NCBI GenBank assembly: GCA_027483645.1
Contig: JAIXUD010000009.1
Coordinates: 614,814 to 678,813, forward strand
Reading direction: 5' to 3'
DNA from: Sphingobacteriales bacterium
GTDB taxonomy: Bacteria > Bacteroidota > Bacteroidia > Chitinophagales > CAIOSU01
Length of the DNA: 64,000 nucleotides
The translations under genes and the position numbers were made by a program. The number at the start of each line of letters is the position of its first letter. Positions within the stretch are counted from its first letter, which is position 1. The notes under the pieces are model-generated. The model did not search any database, was not told the origin of the DNA, and was given only the letters and a program-made list of their open reading frames with translations. Below, in pieces: positions 33,322-42,888 of this stretch.

Positions 33322-36300
33322 ATGAAAAGGTTTATTTTTACAGCTCTGCTCGGTAGTATAGTTACCCTGTCATTCGGTCAAAGTACCACTAATTTGGTAC
33401 CGATGAAAATGAAAAGCCCAATTTGCGTGGGCGATGGTTATACTACTACTGGTGCACCAGCATCTACTAACAGTAATACCCACACCAATAATGGCCCCAG
33501 TGCTTCAACTGGCGGATCTCGTGCAGTTACCACCACCACTATCGGTAGCGCTGGTAATTTGCTTACCATATTGGATGGTTCAATTAACCGTATTGCGGCT
33601 AACAATACGCTCAATTCAGTAGTATTTATTCACCGTGCCGATCCAACCGTATTTCCTGCCCTTAACGTGGGTCAGTACTTGTACGATGTATCAGCCGATG
33701 GCGGCGCCACTTGGAACATTAACAACGGTCCATTGAACCCGACAGGTAATAACCAAACAACTGCCGGCCGTTACCCTAACGTGGTAATATACAACCCTCA
33801 AGGCAATACAAACCCTGCCAACGCTTACCTTGGTTATTTGGGTTCTTGGCTACCTTTCGCAGCTAGTGCTGCCGATTGGGATGGTTTGTTTACCGGTGTT
33901 GCCCGATTGAACAACAATGCGAGCACTTTTACTGAAACCATTTCTACCCCAAATAATAGCGACATTAGCATTGCTCGTGGCATGACCAATGGCATACCTG
34001 GCGTGTTTTGGGCAACGGATTGGTCTTTCGATGGCACGCAGAATAGCGATATTTTACTATACCGCGGTGTATGGAATTCATTCACTAATGATATCGATTG
34101 GAGCATTTATACAACCTTTACCCCTAACCATGAAGCAGCATTACTAAACGACGCAGCACCTACTGGCTTGAACATGGCTTTCGACCCAAGCGGCCGATAT
34201 GGCTATGTAGTTTATACTGGCGATTTAGTTGGAGGTAATACAGGTTTCCTTGAGCCGGTAGTATATAGCACCAACGATGGTGGTGTAACCTGGACGGGCC
34301 CTGAGCAAATTTCTTTGGGTAGCATCGATATTATACAAGATAATTTGGTTGATACTACAGGTAACCCGACAACGGCTTTTGATTTGGACGTAGTAGTAGA
34401 TGCTACTGGCAAACCACACATTGCTGTTGTTATTGGTACTTCTGGTGGCACCGACTACTCTATTGGTACTGGCACCGCTGCAGGTTTGGCGCTATATGAC
34501 GTAACTATCGGCAACGACAATTGCGATTGGACTGCCTACCGCCTTTCTAGCATTGCTACTTTCCGTGGCACTTGGGCAGGCGATATAACTGAAGATAACC
34601 GCCCACAAGCCTCCATTTCAGCTGATGGCAATAAAGTTATTTTCAGTTGGTTGGATTCTGACCCAGCGGCTGCTGCAGGCGAAAACTCTCAGCCTAACTT
34701 CCACACCCGTGGTTTGGATATTGTAAGTGGCTTGGCTACTGTAGTTACTAACTGGACTGCTGGCGATGTAACTTGGGATGGTAGCGCATTGTTTGCTTCT
34801 TTGGCACCAACTAGCTTCCAATCAGGTAATACTGTGAAAGTACCTACAGTATTTGCAACTCTTGATCCGTTCACTTTGGATCCAGAGAACCCAGCAACTT
34901 TCCACTATGTACAAGATATACAGTACACGAATGCTGAGTTTACAGAAGACATTACCGCTCCTGAAATCGCTTTGAATGGCAGCAATCCACTTACTATTGT
35001 ACAAAATGGTACTTACAATGAGCCAGGTGCAACCGTATCTGACAACGTAGGTGCTGGTGCCGTAGTAATTTCTGGTACTGTGAACACTGCGGTTGTAGGT
35101 TCTTACTTTGTAACATACACCGTGAGCGATAACGCTGGAAACGAAGCTTGTACAGTAATCCGTCGGGTTAATGTTGTAGCTGCACCAGATAATACTGCTC
35201 CTGTAATAGTAGTACAAGGTGCCAATCCACTTACTGTTGACGTTTGCGGATATTACAATGAGCCAGGTGCTACCGCTACAGATAACGTAGATGGTAACAT
35301 TACCGGAAACATAACCAATGACGCTAACTTGGTACCTTTCGGTACTTTGGGCACGCAGGGCACCCCAGGCCAATATACCATTACCTATACTGTAACTGAT
35401 GGTGCTGGTAATACTGGTACTGCAACTCGCACGGTTAATATTGTTGACCTTGGCCCAACTATCACCGTTGCTGGCGGCTTGGCTCAAACTATCGAGGTGT
35501 GCGATTCCTTCGTAACACCTAGTGCAACTGCTTTCGACAATTGCGATGGTTTTATTACCATTTCTGCTCCAACTGGTGCAGTAAACAATAAAGTAGCTGG
35601 TACTTACAACATTGTTTATACTGCTACTGATGGAAACAACAATACCACCACTTCTACTTTGGTAGTAACGGTGAGCCCTGACCAAACACCACCAGTAATC
35701 ACCATCAGCGGTGCTTCTACCGTGTATGTTTACTTGGGCGATGCCTACAACGATGTGTTGCCTACTGCTGATGATTGTTCAGGTATATTGAGCCTTACCA
35801 GCAATGCCGGCACCTCAGTAAACGTGAGTACTGCAGGTACTTATACTGTTACTTACACAGCAACTGATAGCAACAGCCTAGTTTCAACTGCACAACGCAC
35901 TGTAATAGTAGGTACTGAACCTGATCCACGTTTTACTTGGGCACCGGTTACAGGTTTCCCAGGCCGTATCCGTTTCCAAGATGCATCGTTGTACAACCCA
36001 ACCTCTTGGTTGTGGGAATTTGGCGACCCTCTTGGAACTACCAATAACCAAACTGCTACCCCAACCTTTACCTACCCTGACCAAGGTGAGTATGAAGTTT
36101 GTTTGACTGCCCGCAATTTGTTTAACTCACCTCCTTTCAGCAAGCCTGCAGCAAAATACTGCGAAACTATTAACGTAGCTATCGGTATTAATGATGTAAG
36201 CATCTTGGAAAGGTCCATTAGCGTATACCCGAACCCAACTTCTGGTAACTTAACCATCAATGTAAAAGACCTTACTTTCGAAACAATGAACGTAAAAGTG

Positions 36301-36468
36301 TTTAACATGATTGGCGAGCGCGTATTGGCTGGCGAGTACACTAAAGTACAAGCACAAAGCAATATCAACTTGAACATCAGTGGTAATGCTTCTGGCATGT
36401 ACATGATTCAAATTTCTACCGAACAAGGTGTAATTACTAAACGTATTAACTTGCAGAACGGTTTGTAA
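33322..36468 (+). CDS. Large secreted T9SS protein with BNR-like propeller, Ig-like repeats and PKD domain
   Basis: The 1048-residue protein begins at ATG 33322 (FIFTALLGSIVTLSFGQ signal). The N-terminal half has Asp-box motifs (VSADGGATWN, STNDGGVTWTG) suggesting a sialidase-like beta-propeller without a catalytic signature. From about residue 546 come four bacterial Ig-like (DUF5011-type) repeats, each opening with a PxI-V-GANPLTV-like strand and YNEPGATATDN. A PKD domain follows (about 867-950; WLWEFGDP). The type A sorting domain starts near 966 (ISVYPNPTSGNLTINV). It is exported through the T9SS as an adhesin- or matrix-like protein. A strong promoter and terminator make it a single-gene unit. 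Confidence 0.9.
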   Translation: MKRFIFTALLGSIVTLSFGQSTTNLVPMKMKSPICVGDGYTTTGAPASTNSNTHTNNGPSASTGGSRAVTTTTIGSAGNLLTILDGSINRIAANNTLNSVVFIHRADPTVFPALNVGQYLYDVSADGGATWNINNGPLNPTGNNQTTAGRYPNVVIYNPQGNTNPANAYLGYLGSWLPFAASAADWDGLFTGVARLNNNASTFTETISTPNNSDISIARGMTNGIPGVFWATDWSFDGTQNSDILLYRGVWNSFTNDIDWSIYTTFTPNHEAALLNDAAPTGLNMAFDPSGRYGYVVYTGDLVGGNTGFLEPVVYSTNDGGVTWTGPEQISLGSIDIIQDNLVDTTGNPTTAFDLDVVVDATGKPHIAVVIGTSGGTDYSIGTGTAAGLALYDVTIGNDNCDWTAYRLSSIATFRGTWAGDITEDNRPQASISADGNKVIFSWLDSDPAAAAGENSQPNFHTRGLDIVSGLATVVTNWTAGDVTWDGSALFASLAPTSFQSGNTVKVPTVFATLDPFTLDPENPATFHYVQDIQYTNAEFTEDITAPEIALNGSNPLTIVQNGTYNEPGATVSDNVGAGAVVISGTVNTAVVGSYFVTYTVSDNAGNEACTVIRRVNVVAAPDNTAPVIVVQGANPLTVDVCGYYNEPGATATDNVDGNITGNITNDANLVPFGTLGTQGTPGQYTITYTVTDGAGNTGTATRTVNIVDLGPTITVAGGLAQTIEVCDSFVTPSATAFDNCDGFITISAPTGAVNNKVAGTYNIVYTATDGNNNTTTSTLVVTVSPDQTPPVITISGASTVYVYLGDAYNDVLPTADDCSGILSLTSNAGTSVNVSTAGTYTVTYTATDSNSLVSTAQRTVIVGTEPDPRFTWAPVTGFPGRIRFQDASLYNPTSWLWEFGDPLGTTNNQTATPTFTYPDQGEYEVCLTARNLFNSPPFSKPAAKYCETINVAIGINDVSILERSISVYPNPTSGNLTINVKDLTFETMNVKVFNMIGERVLAGEYTKVQAQSNINLNISGNASGMYMIQISTEQGVITKRINLQNGL

Positions 36469-36491
36469 TCTTGTTTTGATATTATAATACC

Positions 36492-36533
36492 CAAAAGGCC
36501 CTTGTTGAAAAACGAGGGCCTTTTGTTATTTTA
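36492..36533 (+). terminator. Intrinsic terminator of the T9SS gene
   Basis: AAAAGGCCCT pairs with GAGGGCCTTTT around TGTTGAAAAAC (36492-36525), followed by GTTATTTT. It lies 24 nt after the stop. Confidence 0.88.
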
Positions 36534-36544
36534 GGCCTGCCGAT

Positions 36545-38629
36545 ATGAACAGCCACAACCCCAAAGAGCTTGTTTTTGTAAAACTACTGATGCCTTACTT
36601 GGCGGGTATAGTGGTTATTGTACTACTGCCACTTCAACAATTGCTTTGGCCTATTGGCGCCACGTTGGTAGCTATTTCTGCTTTACTGTTCATAGTCCAT
36701 CGTAATTCCAAACCAGTCAGTAAGCCTTCGTACAGCGCGCAATGGGCGATTGTACTATATGGCTGGCTAGCTTTTGCCGGCATGTTGAACACCCAGTGGG
36801 CAAATCCAACTTTATCAACCCACTATTATGGCCACTATGTAGACGAGCCTGGGGCAATACTGCTATCAGTAGAGCATAAGCCAGTAGTAAAGGGGCTATA
36901 CTACCAAACTTTAGCCAAAGTAACTGCTAAAAAACAAGGCGAGAAATTATACGCCATGAATGGCAAAGTAATGCTATACCTACCTATTGATAGCATGGCT
37001 GGCACAATAAAGTATGGCGATATACTTGCCGTAAATACCAGGCCAGAAGTGGTACCCCCGCCCAAAAACCCTTACGAATTTGATTACCAACAATACTTGG
37101 CCAACAAGCGCATCCACTATCAGCTAACCTCCAAAGCCGACCGCTGGTATGCTACCAGCAAAAATGACGGCCACTGGTTTTATAAAGGTTTGGAAACAGT
37201 ACGGGAAAATGCCTTGGCTATTTTGCAAAGCCACCTGCCCGATACGGCGCACTATGGCGTAGCTAGTGCCATGTTGCTAGGCCATAGGGATGGTATTAGC
37301 CAAGAAGTGCTTATGCGATATTCATTAACGGGGGCCATACACGTGCTATCGGTTTCGGGTATGCACATGACGTTGATTTATGGGCTATTGGCCTTTGTGT
37401 TGATTCCGCTAAAGACTGCAAAAAAGCCTTGGTTGAGGCTGGTAGTAATACTGGCTATCATCTGGCTTTATGCCTGCCTTACCGAGCTATCGCCAGCGGT
37501 GGTGCGGGCATCCATTATGTTCAGCCTATTCGCCATCGGGCAAACCATTTACCGCAAACCCAACGCCCTCAACATTACCGCTGCATCGGCCCTGCTTATC
37601 TTGCTGTTCTACCCCATGCAGTTGTTGGATGTTGGCTTTCAACTATCCTATTTGGCCATGGTGGGCATCTTATTTTTGTATGGCCCAATAAGTGATTGGA
37701 TACCTATAAAAAATAAATACCTGCGGCTGGTTTGGGAAGGCACTGCCCTCTCCATAGCTGCGCAGGCCGCTACCCTGCCACTTATTATGTATTACTTCCA
37801 CCAAATGGCTATATATACTTTGCCAGCTAACTTGATTGTAATGCTGCTTGCACCGGTGGTAATGTATGCTGGGGTGGCGTTGCTATTACTGTATTGGATT
37901 CCAGGTTTGGGTTGGTTGATAGGCAAAGGATTGTGGGCGGGGCTGTGGCTAATGGACGAAAGCCTAAGGTACATTGCAGCCCTACCCTTTGCTGCATGGA
38001 AGGCGCTTTACCCAACACTGTTTCAGGTACTGCTATTATTTGGCATGGTAGGAGGTTGGATGCTCTCCACCCAAATGCGGAAGGTGAAACCAGTAATGGC
38101 GATAATGGCGATGCTGATATTGTACCTAGCATCTACTAGTTGGCAGTTGCATGAGCAAAAGCAGCAACAACAACTTGCGGTATACCACTACAACAAACAA
38201 ACTGCCCTAGCAATACTCAATGGACAAGCAGCTACCCTGTGGCTGGACTGTGCCGCCCGCGCCGATACCAACAAACTGGAACGGAGTATCTACCCATTTC
38301 TACATGCTAATGGCATGGCTGCAACCCAAACCCACCTGCTTGATGAACCCAATAATGAATATGGTATGGTAGGTGCGCATCGGTTTGCGCTGTTGCAAAA
38401 TTACCGTCGAAGCAATATACCCGCTGAAAAACTGAAAGTGGATTACTTGATTATTACCAGAAACCCATCGGTAAACATGGAGCAAATCAGGTGGGTTTAC
38501 CAAGCGAAGTACATCATTTTTGATGGTAGCAACAATACCAAAGCAGTATCGAGGTGGATGAAGGAATGCAAAGTATTGGGGCTGGATTGCCAGAGCACCC
38601 GAGATGGGGCGTTTATTGCCAGTTGGTAA
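36545..38629 (+). CDS. comEC: ComEC/Rec2-family DNA uptake channel protein
   Basis: The 694-residue polytopic protein has a DUF4131 region near residues 40-200 (YGDILAVNTRPEVVPPPKNP, FDYQQYLANKRIHY) and the competence core at about 215-510 (ASAMLLGHRDGISQ, HVLSVSGMHMTLIY, LSPAVVRASIMFSLF, DVGFQLSYLAMVGILFLYGP). It should form the inner membrane channel for single-stranded DNA in natural transformation. The C-terminal third lacks the HxHxDH metallo-lactamase motif of longer ComEC proteins, as usual in Bacteroidota. Its last 17 nt overlap the end of bioA on the other strand. Confidence 0.92.
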   Translation: MNSHNPKELVFVKLLMPYLAGIVVIVLLPLQQLLWPIGATLVAISALLFIVHRNSKPVSKPSYSAQWAIVLYGWLAFAGMLNTQWANPTLSTHYYGHYVDEPGAILLSVEHKPVVKGLYYQTLAKVTAKKQGEKLYAMNGKVMLYLPIDSMAGTIKYGDILAVNTRPEVVPPPKNPYEFDYQQYLANKRIHYQLTSKADRWYATSKNDGHWFYKGLETVRENALAILQSHLPDTAHYGVASAMLLGHRDGISQEVLMRYSLTGAIHVLSVSGMHMTLIYGLLAFVLIPLKTAKKPWLRLVVILAIIWLYACLTELSPAVVRASIMFSLFAIGQTIYRKPNALNITAASALLILLFYPMQLLDVGFQLSYLAMVGILFLYGPISDWIPIKNKYLRLVWEGTALSIAAQAATLPLIMYYFHQMAIYTLPANLIVMLLAPVVMYAGVALLLLYWIPGLGWLIGKGLWAGLWLMDESLRYIAALPFAAWKALYPTLFQVLLLFGMVGGWMLSTQMRKVKPVMAIMAMLILYLASTSWQLHEQKQQQQLAVYHYNKQTALAILNGQAATLWLDCAARADTNKLERSIYPFLHANGMAATQTHLLDEPNNEYGMVGAHRFALLQNYRRSNIPAEKLKVDYLIITRNPSVNMEQIRWVYQAKYIIFDGSNNTKAVSRWMKECKVLGLDCQSTRDGAFIASW

Positions 38630-39893
38630 GCTCGCCCAACATACCCTCAATGGCGGCGTACACGGCATCCAATTGTGCATCGGTAATACAGTATGGCGGT
38701 AATATGTATACGGTATTGCCCAGCGGGCGCAGTAACACGCCTTGCTGAATAAAGTAATCATACATCTTATCGCGCAGATTGTGGAAGTAGCTGGTGCCGC
38801 CACCTACCTCAAATGCCAAAACGGTACCCAACACCCGGATACCTGATGTTTGCGGGTGTGCTACTAACCGCTCAGCAAAAGCATCGTGGCGGGCTTGTAT
38901 ATGGGCTATCTTGCTCAAGGTATTTTCTTGCTTAAACACTTCCAAACTGGCCAAGCCCGCGGCGCAGCCCAACGGGTTGGCGGTATAGCTGTGGCCATGA
39001 AAAAAGGTCTTCATCTTATCATCGGAAAGGAAGGCCTCATAAATTACCTCTGTGGCAGCTGTAATACCCATTGGCAAGAAACCGCCGGTAAGCCCTTTAC
39101 TGAAACACATAATATCGGGCTGGGCGGTAAGATAGTCGCTAGCGAACATTTTACCCGTGCGGCCAAACCCTGTGAGCACCTCATCCAGTATCACTAGCGT
39201 ATCGTACTTATGGCAAAGGGAGATAATGCTATCGAGCACTTCAGCGGTATACATCATCATACCAGCCGTGCCAAGCAGCAATGGTTCACCAATAAAGGAG
39301 GCCACGTTGCCACGGCGCAACAAGCCCTCCAATTGGTTGAGAGTCTCCTCCTCCTGGCCCGGCACTGGTACATCTACAAACTCTACCCTAAATAGCAAAT
39401 CTACAAACGGCAGCGTAAACGCACTGCGCGAACTGATGGACATGGCCCCAAACGTATCGCCATGGTAGCTGTCCCTAAAGGCGATGATGGTATGGCGTTC
39501 CTCGCCCAAGTTGTACCAGTATTGCATTGCCATCTTTATGGCTACCTCATTGGCAGTAGAGCCATTATCGGAATAAAATACACGGTTTTGGTTATCGGGC
39601 AACAGGGCTAATAGTTTCTCGGCCAACTCTACCGCCGGGGCATGGGTAAACCCTGCGAATATTACCTGCTCCAGTGTCGCGGCTTGATGGGCTATGCGAG
39701 CGGCAATATGTGGGTGCCCGTGGCCATGCAAGTTGGTCCACCAACTGCTGATGGCATCAACATAAGTATCGCCGGCATCACTAGTCAGCTCCGCCCCCTT
39801 GCCGCTTACGATGGCTATCGGTTCGCCTGCGGTTTGCATTTGGGTATATGGGTGCCAGATGTGGCGCTGGTCGCGCTGGGAGAGGGTTGTCAT
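38613..39893 (-). CDS. bioA: Adenosylmethionine-8-amino-7-oxononanoate aminotransferase
   Basis: The 426-residue PLP enzyme has IWHPYTQMQTAGEP at the N-terminus, YVDAISSWWTNLHGH, DNGSTANEVAIKMA, ILDEVLTGFGRTG and the PLP lysine in CFSKGLTGGFLPMG. It converts KAPA to DAPA with SAM as amino donor, the step between BioF and BioD. The gene ends inside the 3' end of comEC. A perfect -7 box is 4 nt before the ATG. The partner genes bioF-bioD and bioB lie 4-13 kb away on the same strand. Confidence 0.95.
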   Translation of the reverse strand: MTTLSQRDQRHIWHPYTQMQTAGEPIAIVSGKGAELTSDAGDTYVDAISSWWTNLHGHGHPHIAARIAHQAATLEQVIFAGFTHAPAVELAEKLLALLPDNQNRVFYSDNGSTANEVAIKMAMQYWYNLGEERHTIIAFRDSYHGDTFGAMSISSRSAFTLPFVDLLFRVEFVDVPVPGQEEETLNQLEGLLRRGNVASFIGEPLLLGTAGMMMYTAEVLDSIISLCHKYDTLVILDEVLTGFGRTGKMFASDYLTAQPDIMCFSKGLTGGFLPMGITAATEVIYEAFLSDDKMKTFFHGHSYTANPLGCAAGLASLEVFKQENTLSKIAHIQARHDAFAERLVAHPQTSGIRVLGTVLAFEVGGGTSYFHNLRDKMYDYFIQQGVLLRPLGNTVYILPPYCITDAQLDAVYAAIEGMLGELTNWQ

Positions 39894-39897
39894 GTTG

Positions 39898-39905
39898 CAA
39901 AGATA
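39898..39905 (-). promoter_or_regulatory. -7 box TATCTTTG, 4 nt before bioA
   Basis: A perfect TAnnTTTG match on the minus strand is followed by CAAC and the bioA ATG at 39893, suggesting a leaderless mRNA. Confidence 0.55.
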
Positions 39906-40021
39906 AGGCTAGTTATGGCAAATGGTTAAATGACCCCTCCCAAACCCTTTTTCAACTAATGTTTAAATACGATTACGATTATCCGTTTTAAAGCCATTTA
40001 TTTGCGGCATAAAATGAAAAT

Positions 40022-40756
40022 ATGGGCAAATCTCTAGCACTCCTCTTCTTGGCCATTACGCTATATTCCTTTTCACAGGTGAAGGTATTAAAAACAGTTT
40101 CAGCCAACGTGCCTGTAGAGGGTGGCTTTTATACGTTTGAGAACAAGGAAGTAAAAGTGATTTATAACTTTTGGTCGGATCGTGGCATGTTTGCTTTTGC
40201 GCTACAGAACAAGTTGACCACCCCACTATACATCAATTGGGACAAAACGCACTTAATACTCAACGGCAATTTTTTGGATTATAGAGACGACAGACCTGCT
40301 AGTGATTGGTACGGCGATACCATGGGGCGAAGCACAGCCTTCAACTTTAAATGGGCTGAAAGGATCCTCAATACCACCATACAACCATTACTACCAACTG
40401 AAAAGATAACTGAATTGAAACCCAACGCCATACTGGCCACAGCCAAATTCAGGCTACTACAACTGGACTCTTACATGGGCGCGGCCGATTACGTAACCGA
40501 TTGTGAAGAGGAGAAAAATAAAATGAAGATGCTGAAAAGGAGCTATAATGAAGATAACACGCCATTTGCTTTCTCCAATTATCTGTTGTACTCCGGCACA
40601 AACACTTTTGAACAAGCAGATACGCTACAACATCACTTTTGGGTGAACGAGATAATTAGGCCAAATCAGTTTAATGTAAATGCTAGTGCCACCGCCACTT
40701 GCCCGTTTGCACCACATACCAGCTACTATGTTTACATAAACTCGCCTAGATACTGA
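40022..40756 (+). CDS. Exported protein of unknown function
   Basis: The 244-residue protein has a signal peptide (SLALLFLAITLYSFSQ). The body includes YNFWSDRGMFAFALQNKLTTPLYI (split at the membrane-like strand), INWDKTHLILNG and YLLYSGTNTFEQADTLQHHFWV, suggesting a beta-sandwich. The pattern 'strand - N-K-L-T-P-L-Y-I-D/N-W-D-K' occurs in other exported Bacteroidota proteins. No catalytic residues, lipobox or sorting signal is seen. It stands alone between bioA (divergent) and the ATP-grasp gene (convergent). Confidence 0.75.
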   Translation: MGKSLALLFLAITLYSFSQVKVLKTVSANVPVEGGFYTFENKEVKVIYNFWSDRGMFAFALQNKLTTPLYINWDKTHLILNGNFLDYRDDRPASDWYGDTMGRSTAFNFKWAERILNTTIQPLLPTEKITELKPNAILATAKFRLLQLDSYMGAADYVTDCEEEKNKMKMLKRSYNEDNTPFAFSNYLLYSGTNTFEQADTLQHHFWVNEIIRPNQFNVNASATATCPFAPHTSYYVYINSPRY

Positions 40757-40813
40757 TGCCCGAAGAATGTCTATGGAGATGGATACCCTCCAATGGTTAG
40801 GATATCAGAAACC

Positions 40814-41896
40814 TTACTTTACCGCCACATCCCTATAATACTGCAAATATGCTTTCCACTTGGGGTAGGTACCCCAGAAAGTGCCGTAGGGCGCACCTTT
40901 GCGATGGTTGGCTTTGGCAATTTGGTAAATAATGTCCCAATGGAAAATAAGTACTCGCCAAGCGGTAAAGATAGAACAGTTGGGGTCGTAGATATGGCCG
41001 GGCTCAGATGCAGCGCCGTTCACTTCCATTATTTTGATGCCTTCGCCACGGTATAGGGCTTCTATACTTTGGCACTTAATATCGTATCGGCCATAATAAA
41101 CTCCAGGCGTATTTTGATTGATGGTATCAAATACCTCGCGCAACTGGGGGGTAATAAGATGATTACCATCCATAAACTTGGTGCCCCGGCTATGGTTGCC
41201 TATGTGCACCAATACCACATGCTCGCCCAGTGAGGGTATGCGGTATATTTCCTGGCCCAAACGCCCGTACAAGTCAGGCAACTGTAGCGTGCCCCTGTCG
41301 TTTTGCAGCAACAGGCTTTCAATATTATGCACCCCATCACCGGTTACGGAGAGGAAATCCTTCATGATAATGGAACTTACGTGTCCCTGCTTCTCATCAG
41401 GGTGGCGGTAGTAAAATACCCCCAGCTCAATAGGATAGGTGATAAACTCTTGTATTAAGTAGCGCACCTTCACCTTATCAATGTATGTTTGCAACTGCTC
41501 ATCGCTATCAATTTTTTCCACCAACAAGCCACGCTCGCCTACATCGGGCTTGGCCACAATGGGGTAATCAAGCCCCTCTGCAAGCATCAATTGTTTAACG
41601 CTGGCCTGGCTGCTTCTCGGCTCAGGGTATATCGTTTTGGGCTTTAAATGAGCAGGTAACTTCTTAATAGAGGCTATCTTGGTTTCGCCAAATAGGCCAC
41701 CCATATCCATAGCGGGATTTACCGCGCTTACAAATAGCCATGCTCGTGCCTTGAGGGCACAATATAGATAGTAAAAAAACACGGGCGTATAAACCACTTT
41801 AGTAGGCCAATACTCCCACTGCGTAAAGCGGATAAACTTACTGCGCCATTTGATACTAGGCTTAGATGAACCTTCACGCAAAATGGTTGTGGACAT
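40814..41896 (-). CDS. ATP-grasp family protein
   Basis: The 360-residue protein shows ATP-grasp features: LMLAEGLDYPIVAKPDVGERG (lysine-binding and glycine-rich loop), RYLIQEFITYPIELGVFYYR, and the metal-binding C-terminal IKIMEVNGAASEPGHIYDPN. It resembles D-alanine-D-alanine ligase-type enzymes but is not a clear Ddl. It probably joins a carboxylate to an amine or thiol using ATP; the substrate is unknown. An N-terminal YTPVFFYYLYCALKARAWLF stretch could touch the membrane. The DinB-like gene lies 33 nt upstream in the same direction. Confidence 0.82.
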   Translation of the reverse strand: MSTTILREGSSKPSIKWRSKFIRFTQWEYWPTKVVYTPVFFYYLYCALKARAWLFVSAVNPAMDMGGLFGETKIASIKKLPAHLKPKTIYPEPRSSQASVKQLMLAEGLDYPIVAKPDVGERGLLVEKIDSDEQLQTYIDKVKVRYLIQEFITYPIELGVFYYRHPDEKQGHVSSIIMKDFLSVTGDGVHNIESLLLQNDRGTLQLPDLYGRLGQEIYRIPSLGEHVVLVHIGNHSRGTKFMDGNHLITPQLREVFDTINQNTPGVYYGRYDIKCQSIEALYRGEGIKIMEVNGAASEPGHIYDPNCSIFTAWRVLIFHWDIIYQIAKANHRKGAPYGTFWGTYPKWKAYLQYYRDVAVK

Positions 41897-41929
41897 GGAT
41901 GCTGAATGTGAAACGCAAATATGCGAAAA

Positions 41930-42442
41930 TTATGCTGCAGAATGCCCTACCCGCGACCGTAAGGTTGAGGGTGCCACACCAAAATCAGCTGGTAAATGGT
42001 TGTCTGGCAATGCGGTGTGCACGCCAATTTTAATAAGCGCCATATGGTGTATGGCGTGATCAAACACATACAGCAACTCGCGCTCTACAATGGTTGGGAC
42101 TTGTTGTACTACTCCTTGCTGGGTATATGGGTTTACCTCAAGCGTAATCACCCTATCCAGCGGCAGCACAGCCAAGGCTTCCAGCACCTCGTGCAACGCC
42201 TCAATGGCTTTTACCGGTTCTTCTTGTAGCTCCCGGTTGCGTAACCTTAGGTCATAGTTTACCATCCCAATTGCCGAATGGGCAATAAGGCATTGGTAAA
42301 ACTCGATTATATGCCGCGTGTGCTCACCCAACGATGAACCGTTGAAAACCGCCAGCGGCTGCCGATAGTCAACCTCAGTAACTTGCTTCAAAAAATCAAT
42401 AACACTATCTAAAATAACCTTGTTCGCTGCTAATAATGACAT
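41930..42442 (-). CDS. DinB-family protein
   Basis: The 170-residue protein fits the DinB/YfiT four-helix fold. Histidines that usually bind the metal are in SLGEHTRHIIEFY and VFDHAIHHMALIKIG. DinB-like proteins are metal-dependent, some acting as thiol transferases using bacillithiol or similar, and others having no known role. A coupled ATP-grasp gene downstream raises the possibility of a shared small-thiol or amino-acid pathway, which is speculation. Confidence 0.87.
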   Translation of the reverse strand: MSLLAANKVILDSVIDFLKQVTEVDYRQPLAVFNGSSLGEHTRHIIEFYQCLIAHSAIGMVNYDLRLRNRELQEEPVKAIEALHEVLEALAVLPLDRVITLEVNPYTQQGVVQQVPTIVERELLYVFDHAIHHMALIKIGVHTALPDNHLPADFGVAPSTLRSRVGHSAA

Positions 42443-42486
42443 GCTTAATCACCCGCCGTTTGAAACATTTAAAAATCTATACCAGC

Positions 42487-42888
42487 CTATCTACCTGCAA
42501 ATTTAACAACTAGTGGCAACCATTGCCTCCTGCGGATAAATAATATACCCAGACAGCTGAGGAACACCACCAGAGCCAGTATAAATAGACTGCCGCCATC
42601 GTTTTGCACCTCTATGCCCAATATGGCTAGGTGCGATAGTATAGCACCCGACATAGTACCTAGCCCAAGAACTGCGCCAAGCCAGGCGAACCTTGGTGTC
42701 AACAATAAGATGGACGCTATCAGCTCCACCACACCCGAACCGATACGGCCAAAAGGCTCAATACCTAAGGTGCTAAATATGTACACCGACTCGGGCGCGG
42801 CAGTAAACTTAAAAAATAGGGTTTGCAATAGTATTATTGCGGCTGTAAGCTGTAATACCCAGCTTACAATATTCAGTTGCTTGCTCAT
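42487..42888 (-). CDS. DoxX-like membrane protein
   Basis: The 133-residue protein has four hydrophobic segments: VLQLTAAIILLQTLFFKF, GSGVVELIASILLLTP, WLGAVLGLGTMSGAILSHL and SLFILALVVFLSCLGILF. The KFTAAPESVYIF and SGVVELIASILLLTPR features match the DoxX/DoxD-like family. Its start overlaps the YHS gene stop by 4 nt (ATGA), so the two are coupled. DoxX proteins form redox-related membrane complexes in other bacteria; the role here is unknown. Confidence 0.87.
   Translation of the reverse strand: MSKQLNIVSWVLQLTAAIILLQTLFFKFTAAPESVYIFSTLGIEPFGRIGSGVVELIASILLLTPRFAWLGAVLGLGTMSGAILSHLAILGIEVQNDGGSLFILALVVFLSCLGILFIRRRQWLPLVVKFAGR

Noticed and set aside
34822-35685. 287-residue minus-strand ORF inside the Ig-repeat T9SS gene
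   Set aside because: The Ser/Tyr/Ile-rich low-complexity translation reflects antisense of the repeats; there is no signal of its own.
40793-41056. Plus-strand 87-residue ORF over the end of the ATP-grasp gene
   Set aside because: It is a shadow of the conserved ATP-grasp frame.
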